NCBI GenBank assembly: GCA_016869215.1
Contig: VGEP01000007.1
Coordinates: 95,586 to 159,585, forward strand
Direction of reading: 5' to 3'
Origin: Alphaproteobacteria bacterium
Lineage (GTDB): Bacteria > Pseudomonadota > Alphaproteobacteria > Rhizobiales > Xanthobacteraceae
DNA: 64,000 nt
This document shows, one piece after another, positions 17,324 to 26,089 of the stretch (its first letter is position 1; every line of letters starts with the position of its first letter). The translations under genes were made by a program, and so were the position numbers. Below the pieces are notes generated by a model. It ran no database searches, was not told where the DNA came from, and was given only the letters and a program-made list of their open reading frames with translations.

Positions 17324-18151
17324 TCAGCTCTGCATCTGCCGGCCGGCCTGGGCGACCTGCACCGCGACCGTCAACGCCTCGCCCGCCCCGCCGGTGCGCG
17401 TGCCGCGCACGGGGGCGGCGCCGAGATAGTCGAGCCCGACCGCGACCCGCACATGGGCGTCGGTGGCGCTGATGCCGTTCGCGGGATCGAACGCGACCCA
17501 GCCGAGATCGGGCACGAAGGCCTCGGCCCAGGCGTGACCGGCCTCCTGCGCGACGACGCCGTCGTTGCGATGGAAATGCCCGCCGATGTAGCGCGCCGGC
17601 ACGCCAAGGCTGCGGGCGGCGGCGATGAACACATGCGTCAGGTCCTGGCACACGCCGCGCTTCATCGCAAAGGCCTCCGCCGCGGTGGTCGCGGGATGCG
17701 TCGGGTCGGTGTCGAAGGCCATCTCGCCGTGCAGACGCGCGAGCAGGCCGTGCAGCGCCTTCAAAGCGCCGCCGCCGGCCGCGGCGCTCGCCGCGCGCGC
17801 AAACTCGGCGATGGCCGGGTCGAGCCGGGTCAGCGGCGTCTCGCGCAGGTAGAGGCTTTCCGGAAACCGCTCGATGGTGCCGCGCACCACCCCGCCGGTG
17901 TCCTGGGTCTCGACCTCGCCCTCGGCCAGCACACGCAATTCGGTGAACGGCCCGTCGGCGTTGAACGTGTGCACGATGTTGCCGAAGGCGTCCTCGTGCT
18001 GGGCGAGTTCGCAGTTCTCCGAGACGTCGATGCGCCAGTCCACGACGAACTGGCCCACGTGGTTGCGCGGCGTCAGCCGCAGCGTCTGGATCACGCCGCC
18101 CGCGGGCTGGTCGTAGCGATAGACGGTTTCGTGCGAGATACGGATGCGCAT
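17324..18151 (-). CDS. Transglutaminase-family protein
   Basis: 275-residue protein with the bacterial transglutaminase N-terminal beta domain (MRIRISHETVYRYDQP, RLTPRNHVGQ) and a transglutaminase-like core. The triad is Cys in RGVCQDLTHVF, His in GHAWAEAF and Asp in VAFDPANGI. Proteins of this set are encoded with an alpha-E protein and an ATP-grasp ligase, as here, and are thought to make and cut a peptide-like modification or small peptide. An in-frame extension upstream was rejected because the MRIRISHETVYRY start is the family start. Confidence 0.9.
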   Translation of the reverse strand: MRIRISHETVYRYDQPAGGVIQTLRLTPRNHVGQFVVDWRIDVSENCELAQHEDAFGNIVHTFNADGPFTELRVLAEGEVETQDTGGVVRGTIERFPESLYLRETPLTRLDPAIAEFARAASAAAGGGALKALHGLLARLHGEMAFDTDPTHPATTAAEAFAMKRGVCQDLTHVFIAAARSLGVPARYIGGHFHRNDGVVAQEAGHAWAEAFVPDLGWVAFDPANGISATDAHVRVAVGLDYLGAAPVRGTRTGGAGEALTVAVQVAQAGRQMQS

Positions 18152-18204
18152 GGCGGCGGGCTGCGGGGCGTGATTCCGAACTATACCACGGCACGGCCGC
18201 AGAC

Positions 18205-19146
18205 TTACGCCAGATACTGCTGCCGGATCGCTTCGCCGAGCCGGTTGTTGTCGGCGATGAAGCCGCCGATGAACTCGTGCAGGCCTTCGCCGAAGATCTC
18301 CTCCATGCGGCTGTTCTGCAGCTTGGTGCGGACGGCGCGGGCCTGCCGCTGCGCCGGGCCCTGGCGGCCGTAGGCGTTGGCGATGCGGTCGAGGTTCTGA
18401 ACCAGGTTCTCGTAGCAGGACGACAGCGAGCGCGGCAGCTGGTCCTTGAGGATCAGGAGGTCCGCGACCAGCCAGGGTTTCAGGCTCTCGCGATAGACCC
18501 AGTGATAGGCGGTGAGTGCCGACACCGAGCGCAGGATGCCCGCCCACTGGTAGTAGTCGAGCGGACCGCCGATGTGCTCGTCCTCGGGCAGCAGCAGGTG
18601 ATACTTCACGTCGAGGATGCGCGCGGTGTTGTCGGCGCGCTCGATGTAGACGCCGATGCGCGAGAACCAGTAAGCGTCGTTTCGCAGCATGGTGCGGTAG
18701 GCGGAGCCGTCGAAGCGCAGCGAGGATTCCTGCACCCAGCGCAGGAAGCGCGCGAACTCGTCGCGCGACTGCGGGCGGTTGCCGAAACGCTTCAGTTCGA
18801 GCCACGTGGTGTTGATCGCGTCCCACATTTCGACGGTGAGCGCGGTTCGGATCGCGCGGGCGTTCGAGCGCGCGACTTCGAAGCAGTTGAGGATCGACGA
18901 CGGGTTGGCGGTGGAGAAGGCGAGGAATTCGGTGACGGTCTCCTCGTTCGCCTCCTCGTGGGCGGCGAAGAACGCGCCCGAGCAGCCCGCGGTTGCGACC
19001 GCCGAGGCCCATTCGTTGGTTTCGCCCACGTAGGCGAGCGGCATGGCGGTGATGCGCTGCGTGGCTTCCAGGATGCGCGCGAGATATTCGGCGCGCTCCA
19101 CGTAGCGCGCGAGCCAGTACAGGTTGTCGGCGGTGCGGGAGAGCAT
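18205..19146 (-). CDS. Alpha-E domain (DUF403) protein
   Basis: 313-residue all-helical protein beginning MLSRTADNLYWLARYVERAEYLARILE, here quoted in two parts: MLSRTADNLYWLARYVERA, then EYLARILEA. This is the diagnostic alpha-E start. Function of the family is unknown but it is encoded almost always next to the circularly permuted ATP-grasp protein and a transglutaminase. It starts four bases after the ATP-grasp stop, indicating co-translation. Confidence 0.92.
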   Translation of the reverse strand: MLSRTADNLYWLARYVERAEYLARILEATQRITAMPLAYVGETNEWASAVATAGCSGAFFAAHEEANEETVTEFLAFSTANPSSILNCFEVARSNARAIRTALTVEMWDAINTTWLELKRFGNRPQSRDEFARFLRWVQESSLRFDGSAYRTMLRNDAYWFSRIGVYIERADNTARILDVKYHLLLPEDEHIGGPLDYYQWAGILRSVSALTAYHWVYRESLKPWLVADLLILKDQLPRSLSSCYENLVQNLDRIANAYGRQGPAQRQARAVRTKLQNSRMEEIFGEGLHEFIGGFIADNNRLGEAIRQQYLA

Positions 19147-19150
19147 GCGG

Positions 19151-20575
19151 CTACCGGTCCAGCACCCACGTGTCCTTCGTCCCGCCGCCCTGGCTCGAAT
19201 TCACCACCAGCGAGCCGGCCTTCAGCGCCACGCGCGTCAGCCCGCCCGGCACGATGCGGATGCGGTCGCGGCCGGTGAGCACGAACGGCCGCAAGTCGAC
19301 GTGGCGCGGCGCAACGCCCGCGTCGACGCACGTGGGACACGTCGACAGCGCCAGCGTCGGCTGCGCGATGAAGCCCTTGGGGTCGAGCTTGAGCTTGGTG
19401 CGGAAGGACGCGATCTGCGCCTTGTCGGCCGTGGGCCCGATCAGCATGCCGTAGCCGCCGGAGCCGTGGACCTCTTTCACCACCAGCTCTTCGAGATGGT
19501 CGAGCACGTAGGCCAGCGCGTCCGGCTCGCGGCAGCGCCAGGTCGGCACGTTCTTCAGAATCGGTTCCTCGCCGAGATAGAACTTCAGGATCTCGGGCAT
19601 GTAACTGTAGATCGCCTTGTCGTCGGCGATGCCGGTGCCGACCGCGTTCGCAAGCGTGACGTTGCCGGCCTGGTAGGCCGACATCAGGCCCGCGACGCCG
19701 AGGCCGCTGTCAGGCCGGAACGCCAGCGGATCGAGGAAGTCGTCGTCCACGCGCCGGTAGATCACGTCGACGCGCTTGGGCCCCTGCGTCGTGCGCATGT
19801 AGACCACGCCGCCCTTCACGAACAGGTCGCGGCCTTCGACCAGCTCGACGCCGAGCTTGTCGGCCAGGAACGAATGCTCGTAATAGGCCGAGTTGTAGAC
19901 GCCGGGCGTCAGCAGCACGACGGTCGGATCGCCGGGCGCGCTGTCGGGCGCGAGCGAGGTCAGCGTCGCAAGCAATTCGTCCGGATAGTTCTCCACCGGC
20001 GCGATGCGATGGCGCGCGAACAGCTCCGGGAACAGCCGCAGCATGATCTCGCGGTTCTCCAGCATATAGGAGACGCCGGACGGCGTGCGCGCGTTATCCT
20101 CCAGAACGTAGAAGGTGTCGGCGTCGACCCGCACGATGTCGATGCCCGCGATGTGCACGTAGATGTCGTGCGGCACCTTCTGGCCGTTCATCTCCGGGCG
20201 AAACACCGGGTTCTGGAACACCAGGTCGTCGGGAACGATGCCCGCGCGCAGCACCTCGCGCCGGGTGTAGATGTCGCGCAGGAACATGTTGAGCGCGCGC
20301 ACGCGCTGTTCGAGCCCGCGGCGCAGCGTGTCCCACTCTCCGGCGGAGAGAATGCGCGGGATGACGTCGAACGGGATCAGCCGCTCCTGCGCGTCGGCCT
20401 CGCCGTAGACGGCGAAGGTGATGCCGATGCGGCGGAACAGGAGCTCCGCCTCCTGCCGGCGATGGTCGAGCGTGTCCGGGCGGATGTCCTTGAGCCAGTC
20501 GGCCAGTTCGGAATAGGCCGGCCGGACCGTCCCGTCGGCTCCCTTCATCTCGTCGAACGCAAGGCGCACCGGCAT
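19151..20575 (-). CDS. Circularly permuted ATP-grasp type 2 protein
   Basis: 474-residue ligase-like protein, first gene of the four-gene operon. Family marks are RGLEQRVRALNMFLRDIY near the N terminus, DIVRVDADTFYVLEDNARTPSG (quoted in part as VRVDADTFYVLEDN), and GSGGYGMLIGP for nucleotide binding. The start has GAGGGGAGC upstream. Such enzymes are predicted to form a carboxylate-amine bond with ATP. Together with the alpha-E protein and the transglutaminase-fold hydrolases, this suggests synthesis and turnover of an uncharacterised peptide-like bond. Confidence 0.92.
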   Translation of the reverse strand: MPVRLAFDEMKGADGTVRPAYSELADWLKDIRPDTLDHRRQEAELLFRRIGITFAVYGEADAQERLIPFDVIPRILSAGEWDTLRRGLEQRVRALNMFLRDIYTRREVLRAGIVPDDLVFQNPVFRPEMNGQKVPHDIYVHIAGIDIVRVDADTFYVLEDNARTPSGVSYMLENREIMLRLFPELFARHRIAPVENYPDELLATLTSLAPDSAPGDPTVVLLTPGVYNSAYYEHSFLADKLGVELVEGRDLFVKGGVVYMRTTQGPKRVDVIYRRVDDDFLDPLAFRPDSGLGVAGLMSAYQAGNVTLANAVGTGIADDKAIYSYMPEILKFYLGEEPILKNVPTWRCREPDALAYVLDHLEELVVKEVHGSGGYGMLIGPTADKAQIASFRTKLKLDPKGFIAQPTLALSTCPTCVDAGVAPRHVDLRPFVLTGRDRIRIVPGGLTRVALKAGSLVVNSSQGGGTKDTWVLDR

Positions 20576-20760
20576 GCTCCCCTCGCCCGCCCGCCGGACC
20601 TCGGCCGGGCGGCTTCACCGTTGTCGTTGCAAGCCTCGCGCCAATCCCGGAACACGCAAAAGACCCCGGATTGTCGCGGCCGAGACAGCGGCTGCCTCAA
20701 TTATGGGCAGCCCTGAGCATTCGGCAACGCCCGCGCCGGGGCCGACGCGTGCCGGCTTGG

Positions 20761-21684
20761 CTATGCGACGCGTGCCGCCTCAATCGGCGCTTCGCGCCAG
20801 AGCAGCGCCAGGAAGCGCCTGACCACCGGCGAGACATAGCTGCGCCGGAAGATCAGGTTGAGCGGCGCTTTCATCTGCGGCGCGCCCGAAAGCTTGCGAT
20901 AGACGACCCCGCCGAGATGCATGCGCCGGTGCGCCGCCGGAACGATGGTCACGCCGTGGCCTGCGGCGACGAAGTTGAGCGCCGTGGTCGGCCGCGGCGC
21001 TTCCTGACCGAACTGCGGCAGGAAGCCCGCGGCCTTGCATCCCGCGACAATCACATCGGTCAGGCCGGGGCCTTCCGGCCGCCGATAGGACACGAAGGTT
21101 TCGCCTGCGAGCATCTCGAGCGGAATGGTTCCCCGCGCGAAGCGTCGGCGCGCCAGCGGATGCCGGCTCGGCAAGGCCACCACCATCTCCTCGTCGAGAA
21201 GATGGACCACGGACAGCCCCTCGGCCGGCGACTGCACCTCGCGGACAAATGCGACATCCAGGTGCCCGTCCCGCACCTGCCGTGTCAGGTCGCTGGTGCC
21301 GCCTTCCTGCAGTGCAACCGACACCAGCGGAAGAGTCTCCCTGTACGCGCTGATCGCGCGCGGCACCAGTTCGCAGAACTGAGCGGTGCTGGAAATGCCG
21401 ACCGAAATGCGGCCCTGTGCCCCGCGCCCGGCGCGACGCACCGCTTCACAAGCACGATCGAGCCGCGCAAAGATCGCCCGCGTATCGTCGAGCAGGCATT
21501 GCCCGGCGCCGGTCAGCTCGACGCCGCGCGGCAAACGGCGGAACAACAGCACGCCAAGCTCGCTCTCCAGCGCCTTGATCTGCTGGCTGAGCGGCGGCTG
21601 CTGCATGCCGAGGCGCTCGGCCGCGCGCGTGATATGGCCTTCCTCGGCGACGGCGACGAAATAGCGAAGGTGACGCAGCTCCAT
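20761..21684 (-). CDS. LysR-family transcriptional regulator
   Basis: 307-residue regulator: N-terminal winged helix (HLRYFVAVAEEGHITRAAER and QPPLSQQIKALESELG) then the two-lobe LysR substrate domain (GRISVGISSTAQF). The recognition-helix sequence LSQQIKALE and SSTAQF resemble the CatR/CbnR subgroup that senses aromatic catabolites. It is divergent from a TSUP permease with a palindromic promoter region between them, so it probably controls that permease and itself. Confidence 0.92.
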   Translation of the reverse strand: MELRHLRYFVAVAEEGHITRAAERLGMQQPPLSQQIKALESELGVLLFRRLPRGVELTGAGQCLLDDTRAIFARLDRACEAVRRAGRGAQGRISVGISSTAQFCELVPRAISAYRETLPLVSVALQEGGTSDLTRQVRDGHLDVAFVREVQSPAEGLSVVHLLDEEMVVALPSRHPLARRRFARGTIPLEMLAGETFVSYRRPEGPGLTDVIVAGCKAAGFLPQFGQEAPRPTTALNFVAAGHGVTIVPAAHRRMHLGGVVYRKLSGAPQMKAPLNLIFRRSYVSPVVRRFLALLWREAPIEAARVA

Positions 21685-21691
21685 TTGACAT

Positions 21692-21731
21692 ATCCATTCG
21701 ATATGGATTTTGCATTAAGCATATTATGGAT
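21692..21731. promoter_or_regulatory. LysR operator candidate between divergent genes
   Basis: ATCCAT (21692-21697) and ATGGAT (21703-21708) form a dyad around TCGAT, and a third ATGGAT half-site lies at 21726-21731. The T-N11-A type symmetry plus a downstream half-site is the usual LysR recognition/activation site layout. Confidence 0.55.
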
Positions 21732-21790
21732 CGCCGGTCCGAGAAAGCCTACTCGCTGCCGTCCGGATCGTCCGCGGCGGAGAATCGCTC

Positions 21791-22531
21791 ATGTCGGCTG
21801 CGCTGATCGCGGCGCTCGGCGCCACCATGGTTGCGACCGCGTTCCTGTCGGGCATCTTCGGCATGGCCGGCGGCCTGATCCTGATGGGCGTGCTGCTCGC
21901 GCTGCTGCCGCTGCCCGAGGCCATGGCGCTGCATTCGGTGACGCAGATGGCGTCGAACGGATGGCGCGGCCTGTTGTGGCTACGCTACGTGCACTGGTCC
22001 GCGGCGGCCACGTTCCTTGCCGGCTGCGCCGTCGCTTTTGCGGTCTGGACGGTGTGGCGTTACGTGCCGTCGAAGCCGGTGGCATTCATCCTGCTCGGCG
22101 TGTCGCCATTCGTGGTCCGCGTCATCCCGGCCCGCTTCAAGCCCGATCCGGAGCGCATCCTGCACGGCGCGCTTTACGGCTCGGCCTGCATGACGCTGAT
22201 GCTGCTGTGCGGCGTGTCGGGGCCGCTGATCGACAGCTATTTCCTCGGCGGCAAGCTCGATCGGCGCGAGATCGTGGCGACCAAGGCGGTCTGCCAGATC
22301 GTCAGCCACGGAGCGAAGTTCGTATATTTCGGCGCGCTGGTGGATCAGGCCGCGGGTCTCGACTGGCCGATGGTGGCGCTGGCCATCGCCGCGTCGATGG
22401 TCGGCACGACCATGGCGAAGCCGATCCTGGAGCGATTGAGCGACACCCAGTACCGCACCTGGGCGATGCACATCATCACCGCCATCGCGCTCGTCTATCT
22501 GGCGCAGGGAAGCTATCTGCTGCTGCAGTGA
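21791..22531 (+). CDS. TSUP-family (TauE/SafE) membrane permease
   Basis: 246-residue inner-membrane protein with seven to eight helices of the sulfite exporter TauE/SafE family. The repeated family motif GIFGMAGGLILMGVLL appears in the first half, while the second half has GVSGPLIDSYFLGGKLDRREIVATKAVCQI, quoted as GVSGPLIDSYFLGGKL. Family members move small organosulfur or organic acid anions. It is divergent from the LysR regulator, which probably controls it. Confidence 0.88.
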   Translation: MSAALIAALGATMVATAFLSGIFGMAGGLILMGVLLALLPLPEAMALHSVTQMASNGWRGLLWLRYVHWSAAATFLAGCAVAFAVWTVWRYVPSKPVAFILLGVSPFVVRVIPARFKPDPERILHGALYGSACMTLMLLCGVSGPLIDSYFLGGKLDRREIVATKAVCQIVSHGAKFVYFGALVDQAAGLDWPMVALAIAASMVGTTMAKPILERLSDTQYRTWAMHIITAIALVYLAQGSYLLLQ

Positions 22532-22567
22532 GCGGGGCGGCAGGGTGCACTCGCCGGACGGTGAGGG

Positions 22568-22747
22568 TCATTGGGCGATTGTGCGCCATCGATTTCTGAC
22601 CCAATACAGAATCCACCCGAAGAACAGCAACCATCCGTTCCAGGGTGCCCAGGCCAGCAGGAACACCAGAACCAAATAGATTAGAATGAAACGGTTTCGG
22701 CTCGTTGTTCCGGTTCGCGGCATCCTGGCGGCCATGGCCGCCCCCAT
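22568..22747 (-). CDS. Small membrane protein downstream of UbiD
   Basis: 59-residue protein found by reading the gap after the UbiD gene; its ATG lies three bases after the UbiD stop codon. A basic N terminus (MPRTGTTSRNRFILI from the third Met) is followed by one or two hydrophobic stretches rich in Trp (YLVLVFLLAWAPWNG, WLLFFGWILYWV) and a basic tail (RNRWRTIAQ). Starts at 22747, 22735 or 22723 are possible. Composition and coupling to ubiD support a real gene. Function unknown; membrane anchoring or partner of the decarboxylase is speculation. Confidence 0.65.
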   Translation of the reverse strand: MGAAMAARMPRTGTTSRNRFILIYLVLVFLLAWAPWNGWLLFFGWILYWVRNRWRTIAQ

Positions 22748-22750
22748 GTC

Positions 22751-24178
22751 TCACTGTTTGAGCGCCTTGCGCCAGTCCACTCCGGTGTCGCGCTTGAGGA
22801 ACTCCGACACATCGACCTCGTCCTCGCCCGGCACGCGGATGCGCTTGAACGTCATCTCCGGCGCAGCATAGGGCTTGGTCGCATCCATTCCCATCTTGGC
22901 GCCGACGCCGTCGCGGTTCGACGGATCGAGCTTGGAGCCCTGGCTTTCGGGCACGATCACCAGATCGCGGTCGGCCTGGAAGCGCGTCGCGACCGCCCAC
23001 TCCACCTCCTGCGGATTGTGGATGTCGACGTCCTCGTCGACGACGATGACGTGCTTGAGGTCGAACGAGCCCGCGAACGCGCCGAGGATGACGTTCTTGC
23101 CCTGCCCTTCCTGGTCCTTGCGGAGCTTCACATAGAGGTGGAAGCGCATCACGCCGCCGGGCGACAGGTGCACGTCGAGCACGTTCGGGAAATTGCGCCG
23201 CAGGTGGGTGAGCAGCGTCGCTTCCTTCGGCACCGCCCCGAGAATGAGGTGTTCGAGGCCGCCGCCGACCATGGTGTGGAAGATCGCGTCCTTGCGGTGC
23301 GTGACCGCAGTGACCTCCATCACCTCGCGGTTGGCGCGCGGGCCGTAGTATTGCGGGAACTCGCCGAACGGGCCTTCCGGTTCGCGCACGCCGGGCAGAA
23401 AGCGCCCCTCGACCACGATCTCGGCCTCGGCCGGCACGCGGATGTCGCTCGTGACGCATTTCACCACAGGGAGTGGCCGGCCCTGCAGCGCGCCCGCGAT
23501 CTCCAGTTCGTCGTGGTCGATCGGCACGATCGCCTGCGAAGACAGCAGCGTCAGCGGATCGACGCCGATGACGATGGCGGCGTCGAGCGGCTGGCCCGCC
23601 TCCTCCGCCATGCGGTGGAACGCAAACGTGTGCCGCGGCAGCACCAGCACGCCCAGGCGATTGGGGCCGGTGAGCTGGCAGCGGTGGATCGAGACGTTCT
23701 GCTTTCCGGTGCGCGGATTGCGCACGATCATCAGGCCCGCGCTGATGTAGGGCCCGCCGTCGTGCTCGTTGTGGGTCGGCAGCGGCAACACCTTGGCGAG
23801 GTCGAGCGGCGCGCGGTGCACCGCCTCCTGCACGGGCGCCTCGCGCGTCTCCTGCCACGGCAGCGGGTCGGTCGCCGCGTGCTGGAAATGCGTGAGCATC
23901 TCCGCGGGATCGACGCCCATGGCTTCCGCCATCCAGGCGCGGTCGGAGATCAGCCCCGACACCACCGGGATCGGATGCCCTGAGGGCTTCGGGAACAGCG
24001 TGGCGCGCCGGCCGTCCAGCCGCTTGGCGTAGGCCGACAGTTCGAATTTCAGATCGACGTTGGGGCGCAGGACCGCAAGGCGGCCGGTCGTGGAAAGCCG
24101 GTCGAGCCATTCGCGCAATGCGCGCACCGGCTGCGGCGCGTTATGTCCGGAATGCGGAGGTCTGTCGTGCTTGGTCAT
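22751..24178 (-). CDS. UbiD-family decarboxylase
   Basis: 475-residue prenylated-FMN-dependent (de)carboxylase of the UbiD family. Visible conserved blocks: VSIHRCQLTGPNRLGVLVLP (the Arg-containing cofactor region), EPEGPFGEFPQYYG (Glu of the catalytic Glu-Arg-Glu network), HTMVGGGLEHLILGAVPKEA and the C-terminal GVDWRKALKQ. UbiD enzymes reversibly decarboxylate aromatic or alpha,beta-unsaturated acids; the UbiX flavin prenyltransferase is not in this window. It is divergent from an enoyl-CoA hydratase with about 77 bp between the starts. A start six codons upstream (24196) is possible. Confidence 0.92.
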   Translation of the reverse strand: MTKHDRPPHSGHNAPQPVRALREWLDRLSTTGRLAVLRPNVDLKFELSAYAKRLDGRRATLFPKPSGHPIPVVSGLISDRAWMAEAMGVDPAEMLTHFQHAATDPLPWQETREAPVQEAVHRAPLDLAKVLPLPTHNEHDGGPYISAGLMIVRNPRTGKQNVSIHRCQLTGPNRLGVLVLPRHTFAFHRMAEEAGQPLDAAIVIGVDPLTLLSSQAIVPIDHDELEIAGALQGRPLPVVKCVTSDIRVPAEAEIVVEGRFLPGVREPEGPFGEFPQYYGPRANREVMEVTAVTHRKDAIFHTMVGGGLEHLILGAVPKEATLLTHLRRNFPNVLDVHLSPGGVMRFHLYVKLRKDQEGQGKNVILGAFAGSFDLKHVIVVDEDVDIHNPQEVEWAVATRFQADRDLVIVPESQGSKLDPSNRDGVGAKMGMDATKPYAAPEMTFKRIRVPGEDEVDVSEFLKRDTGVDWRKALKQ

Positions 24179-24255
24179 GGCACGCAGATGTATCATAAAC
24201 CGGTGCCGCCCGGCTCCCTTGCGCGCCGGATTTCCGCCACGACGAAGGCCGCCCT

Positions 24256-25065
24256 ATGACCGCACAATCCATGACGTTCTCCGATCCCCGGCTTGCGACG
24301 CTCGACGGGTTCCGCGTCGAGATCGACGACGCGCGCGAGCGCGCCGACGTGATCCTCGACCGGCCGCCGCTCAACGTCGTGTCGATGCCGCAGCGCGACC
24401 AGTTGCGGGTGGCGTTCGAGGCACTGGACGAGGACGCCCGCGTGCGCGTGATCGTGCTGCGCGCGGTCGGCGAGCACTTCTCGTCGGGCGGCAACATCAA
24501 GGGCTTCATGGAGGCGACGCCCGAGACGGTGTCGAAGCTCGCCTGGAACATCGCGGCGCCCGCGCGCTGCGGCAAGCCGGTGATCGCGGCGAACCGCGGC
24601 TTCTGCTTCGGCGTCGGCTTCGAGATTTCGCTCGCCTGCGACTTTCGCATCGTGTCGGAGACCGGCCAGTACGCCCTGCCCGAGCAGCGGCTCGGCCAGA
24701 TTCCCGGTTCCGGCGGCTCGGCGCGGCTGCAGAAGATCGTCGGCATCACGCGGACCAAGGACATCGTGATGCGCTCGCGCCGCATTGCAGCCCGGCAGGC
24801 CTATGACTGGGGCATCGCGACCGAAATCGTCGCCGACGACAAGCTGGAGGCGGCGACCGACGCGCTGGTGGATGAACTGCGCGCATTCTCGCCCCTCGCC
24901 CAGCGCACGGCTAAGAAGCTCCTCAACGATACCGAGGATGCTATGCTGACCACGGCCATCGAACTGGAAGGACACTGCTACAGCCGGCTGCGGCAATCCG
25001 ACGACTTCCGCGAAGGCGTCGAGGCGTTCCACGCGAAAAGGCCGGCGAAATTCAAAGGCACCTGA
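24256..25065 (+). CDS. Enoyl-CoA hydratase/isomerase family protein
   Basis: 269-residue crotonase-fold enzyme. Oxyanion-hole segments are EHFSSGGNIKGFME and the GFCFGVGFEISLACDFRI motif; PEQRLGQIPGSGGSARLQKIVG follows with the region that carries catalytic acids. Substrate cannot be assigned. It starts a plus-strand run with a Bug receptor and an FAD monooxygenase, and faces the UbiD gene, so a common aromatic or cyclic acid pathway is likely. Confidence 0.9.
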   Translation: MTAQSMTFSDPRLATLDGFRVEIDDARERADVILDRPPLNVVSMPQRDQLRVAFEALDEDARVRVIVLRAVGEHFSSGGNIKGFMEATPETVSKLAWNIAAPARCGKPVIAANRGFCFGVGFEISLACDFRIVSETGQYALPEQRLGQIPGSGGSARLQKIVGITRTKDIVMRSRRIAARQAYDWGIATEIVADDKLEAATDALVDELRAFSPLAQRTAKKLLNDTEDAMLTTAIELEGHCYSRLRQSDDFREGVEAFHAKRPAKFKGT

Positions 25066-25088
25066 ACAGACCGACCGGAGGAATTTCC

Positions 25089-26072
25089 ATGACCACGACG
25101 AGGCGACGCGCCCTGCTCGGCGCGACGATGGGGCTTGCGGCGCTCGCGCTGCCGTTTTCCGCGCAGGCGCAGAACTATCCCACGCGAACCATCACGGTGG
25201 TGATCCCGTTTGCCGGCGGCAGCGCGAGCGACGTCGTGACCCGCATCATGCTCGACAAGATGTCGAAGTCGATGGGCCAGACCATCGTGGTCGAGAACCG
25301 GCCCGGCGCCGGCGGCAACACCGGCACGTTCCAGGTCTCCAAGGCCGCGCCCGACGGCTACACGCTGGTCGGCACCGGCATCGGGCCGCTCGGCCCGAAC
25401 AAGGCGCTGGTGCGCGACCTCGGCTACGATCCCGCGAAGGACTTCGAGCCGATCTCGCTGCTCACGGTGTTTCCGAACATCATCGTTTCCAGCGCCAAGC
25501 TGCCGGTCAACTCGCTGAAGGAATTGATCGACCACGCCAAGGCCAATCCCGGCGCCTTGAACTTCGGATCGGTCGGCATCGGCTCGTCGCAGCATCTCGC
25601 GGGCGAATTGTTCCAGCAGATCACCGGAACCAAGCTGACCCACGTGCCCTATCGCAATATCGCGCAATACGGCCCCGACCTGATCGCGGGCCAGGTGCCG
25701 CTCGGCTTCCAGTGGCTGCCGAACGTCAACGCGCCGCTCAAGAGCGGCGGCGCCAAGCCGCTCGCGGTCGCCGACAAGCAGCGGCTCGCAGCGCTGCCGA
25801 ACGTACCGACCACCGCCGAGGCCGGCTTGCCGGCCTACGTGTCGTCGGGATGGTTCGCGCTGCTCGCGCCGCGCGGCACGCCAAAGCCCATCGTCGACAA
25901 GTTGAGCGCGGAGGTCGCTCAGGCGATGAAGGACCCGGAGGTGCGGGAGAAGACGCAGGTGCTGGGCGCCTATCCCAATCCGACCTCGCCGGAGGAACTC
26001 CGCAAGTTCATCGCCGCGGAAACGGCGAAATGGATTGCGGTCATCGACAAGGCCGGCATCAAGCCGCAATAG
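25089..26072 (+). CDS. Bug/TctC-family periplasmic receptor
   Basis: 327-residue receptor. Arg-rich signal peptide (MTTTRRRALLGATMGLAALA with cleavage near AQA-QNYP), then the Bug core: ITVVIPFAGGSASDVVTRI, VVENRPGAGGNTGT and GSVGIGSSQHLAGELF. No TctA/TctB membrane genes are nearby; orphan Bug receptors are frequent in this kind of genome. It lies 23 bp after the enoyl-CoA hydratase and 17 bp before the monooxygenase start, so it is in the same operon and probably binds the substrate of that pathway. Confidence 0.92.
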   Translation: MTTTRRRALLGATMGLAALALPFSAQAQNYPTRTITVVIPFAGGSASDVVTRIMLDKMSKSMGQTIVVENRPGAGGNTGTFQVSKAAPDGYTLVGTGIGPLGPNKALVRDLGYDPAKDFEPISLLTVFPNIIVSSAKLPVNSLKELIDHAKANPGALNFGSVGIGSSQHLAGELFQQITGTKLTHVPYRNIAQYGPDLIAGQVPLGFQWLPNVNAPLKSGGAKPLAVADKQRLAALPNVPTTAEAGLPAYVSSGWFALLAPRGTPKPIVDKLSAEVAQAMKDPEVREKTQVLGAYPNPTSPEELRKFIAAETAKWIAVIDKAGIKPQ

Positions 26073-26089
26073 CGACGGTTCGGCTTCCG

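Noticed and set aside
25712..26089. N-terminal extension of the FAD monooxygenase
   Set aside because: It overlaps the intact Bug gene and has no domain; the Rossmann motif begins right after the GTG at 26090.
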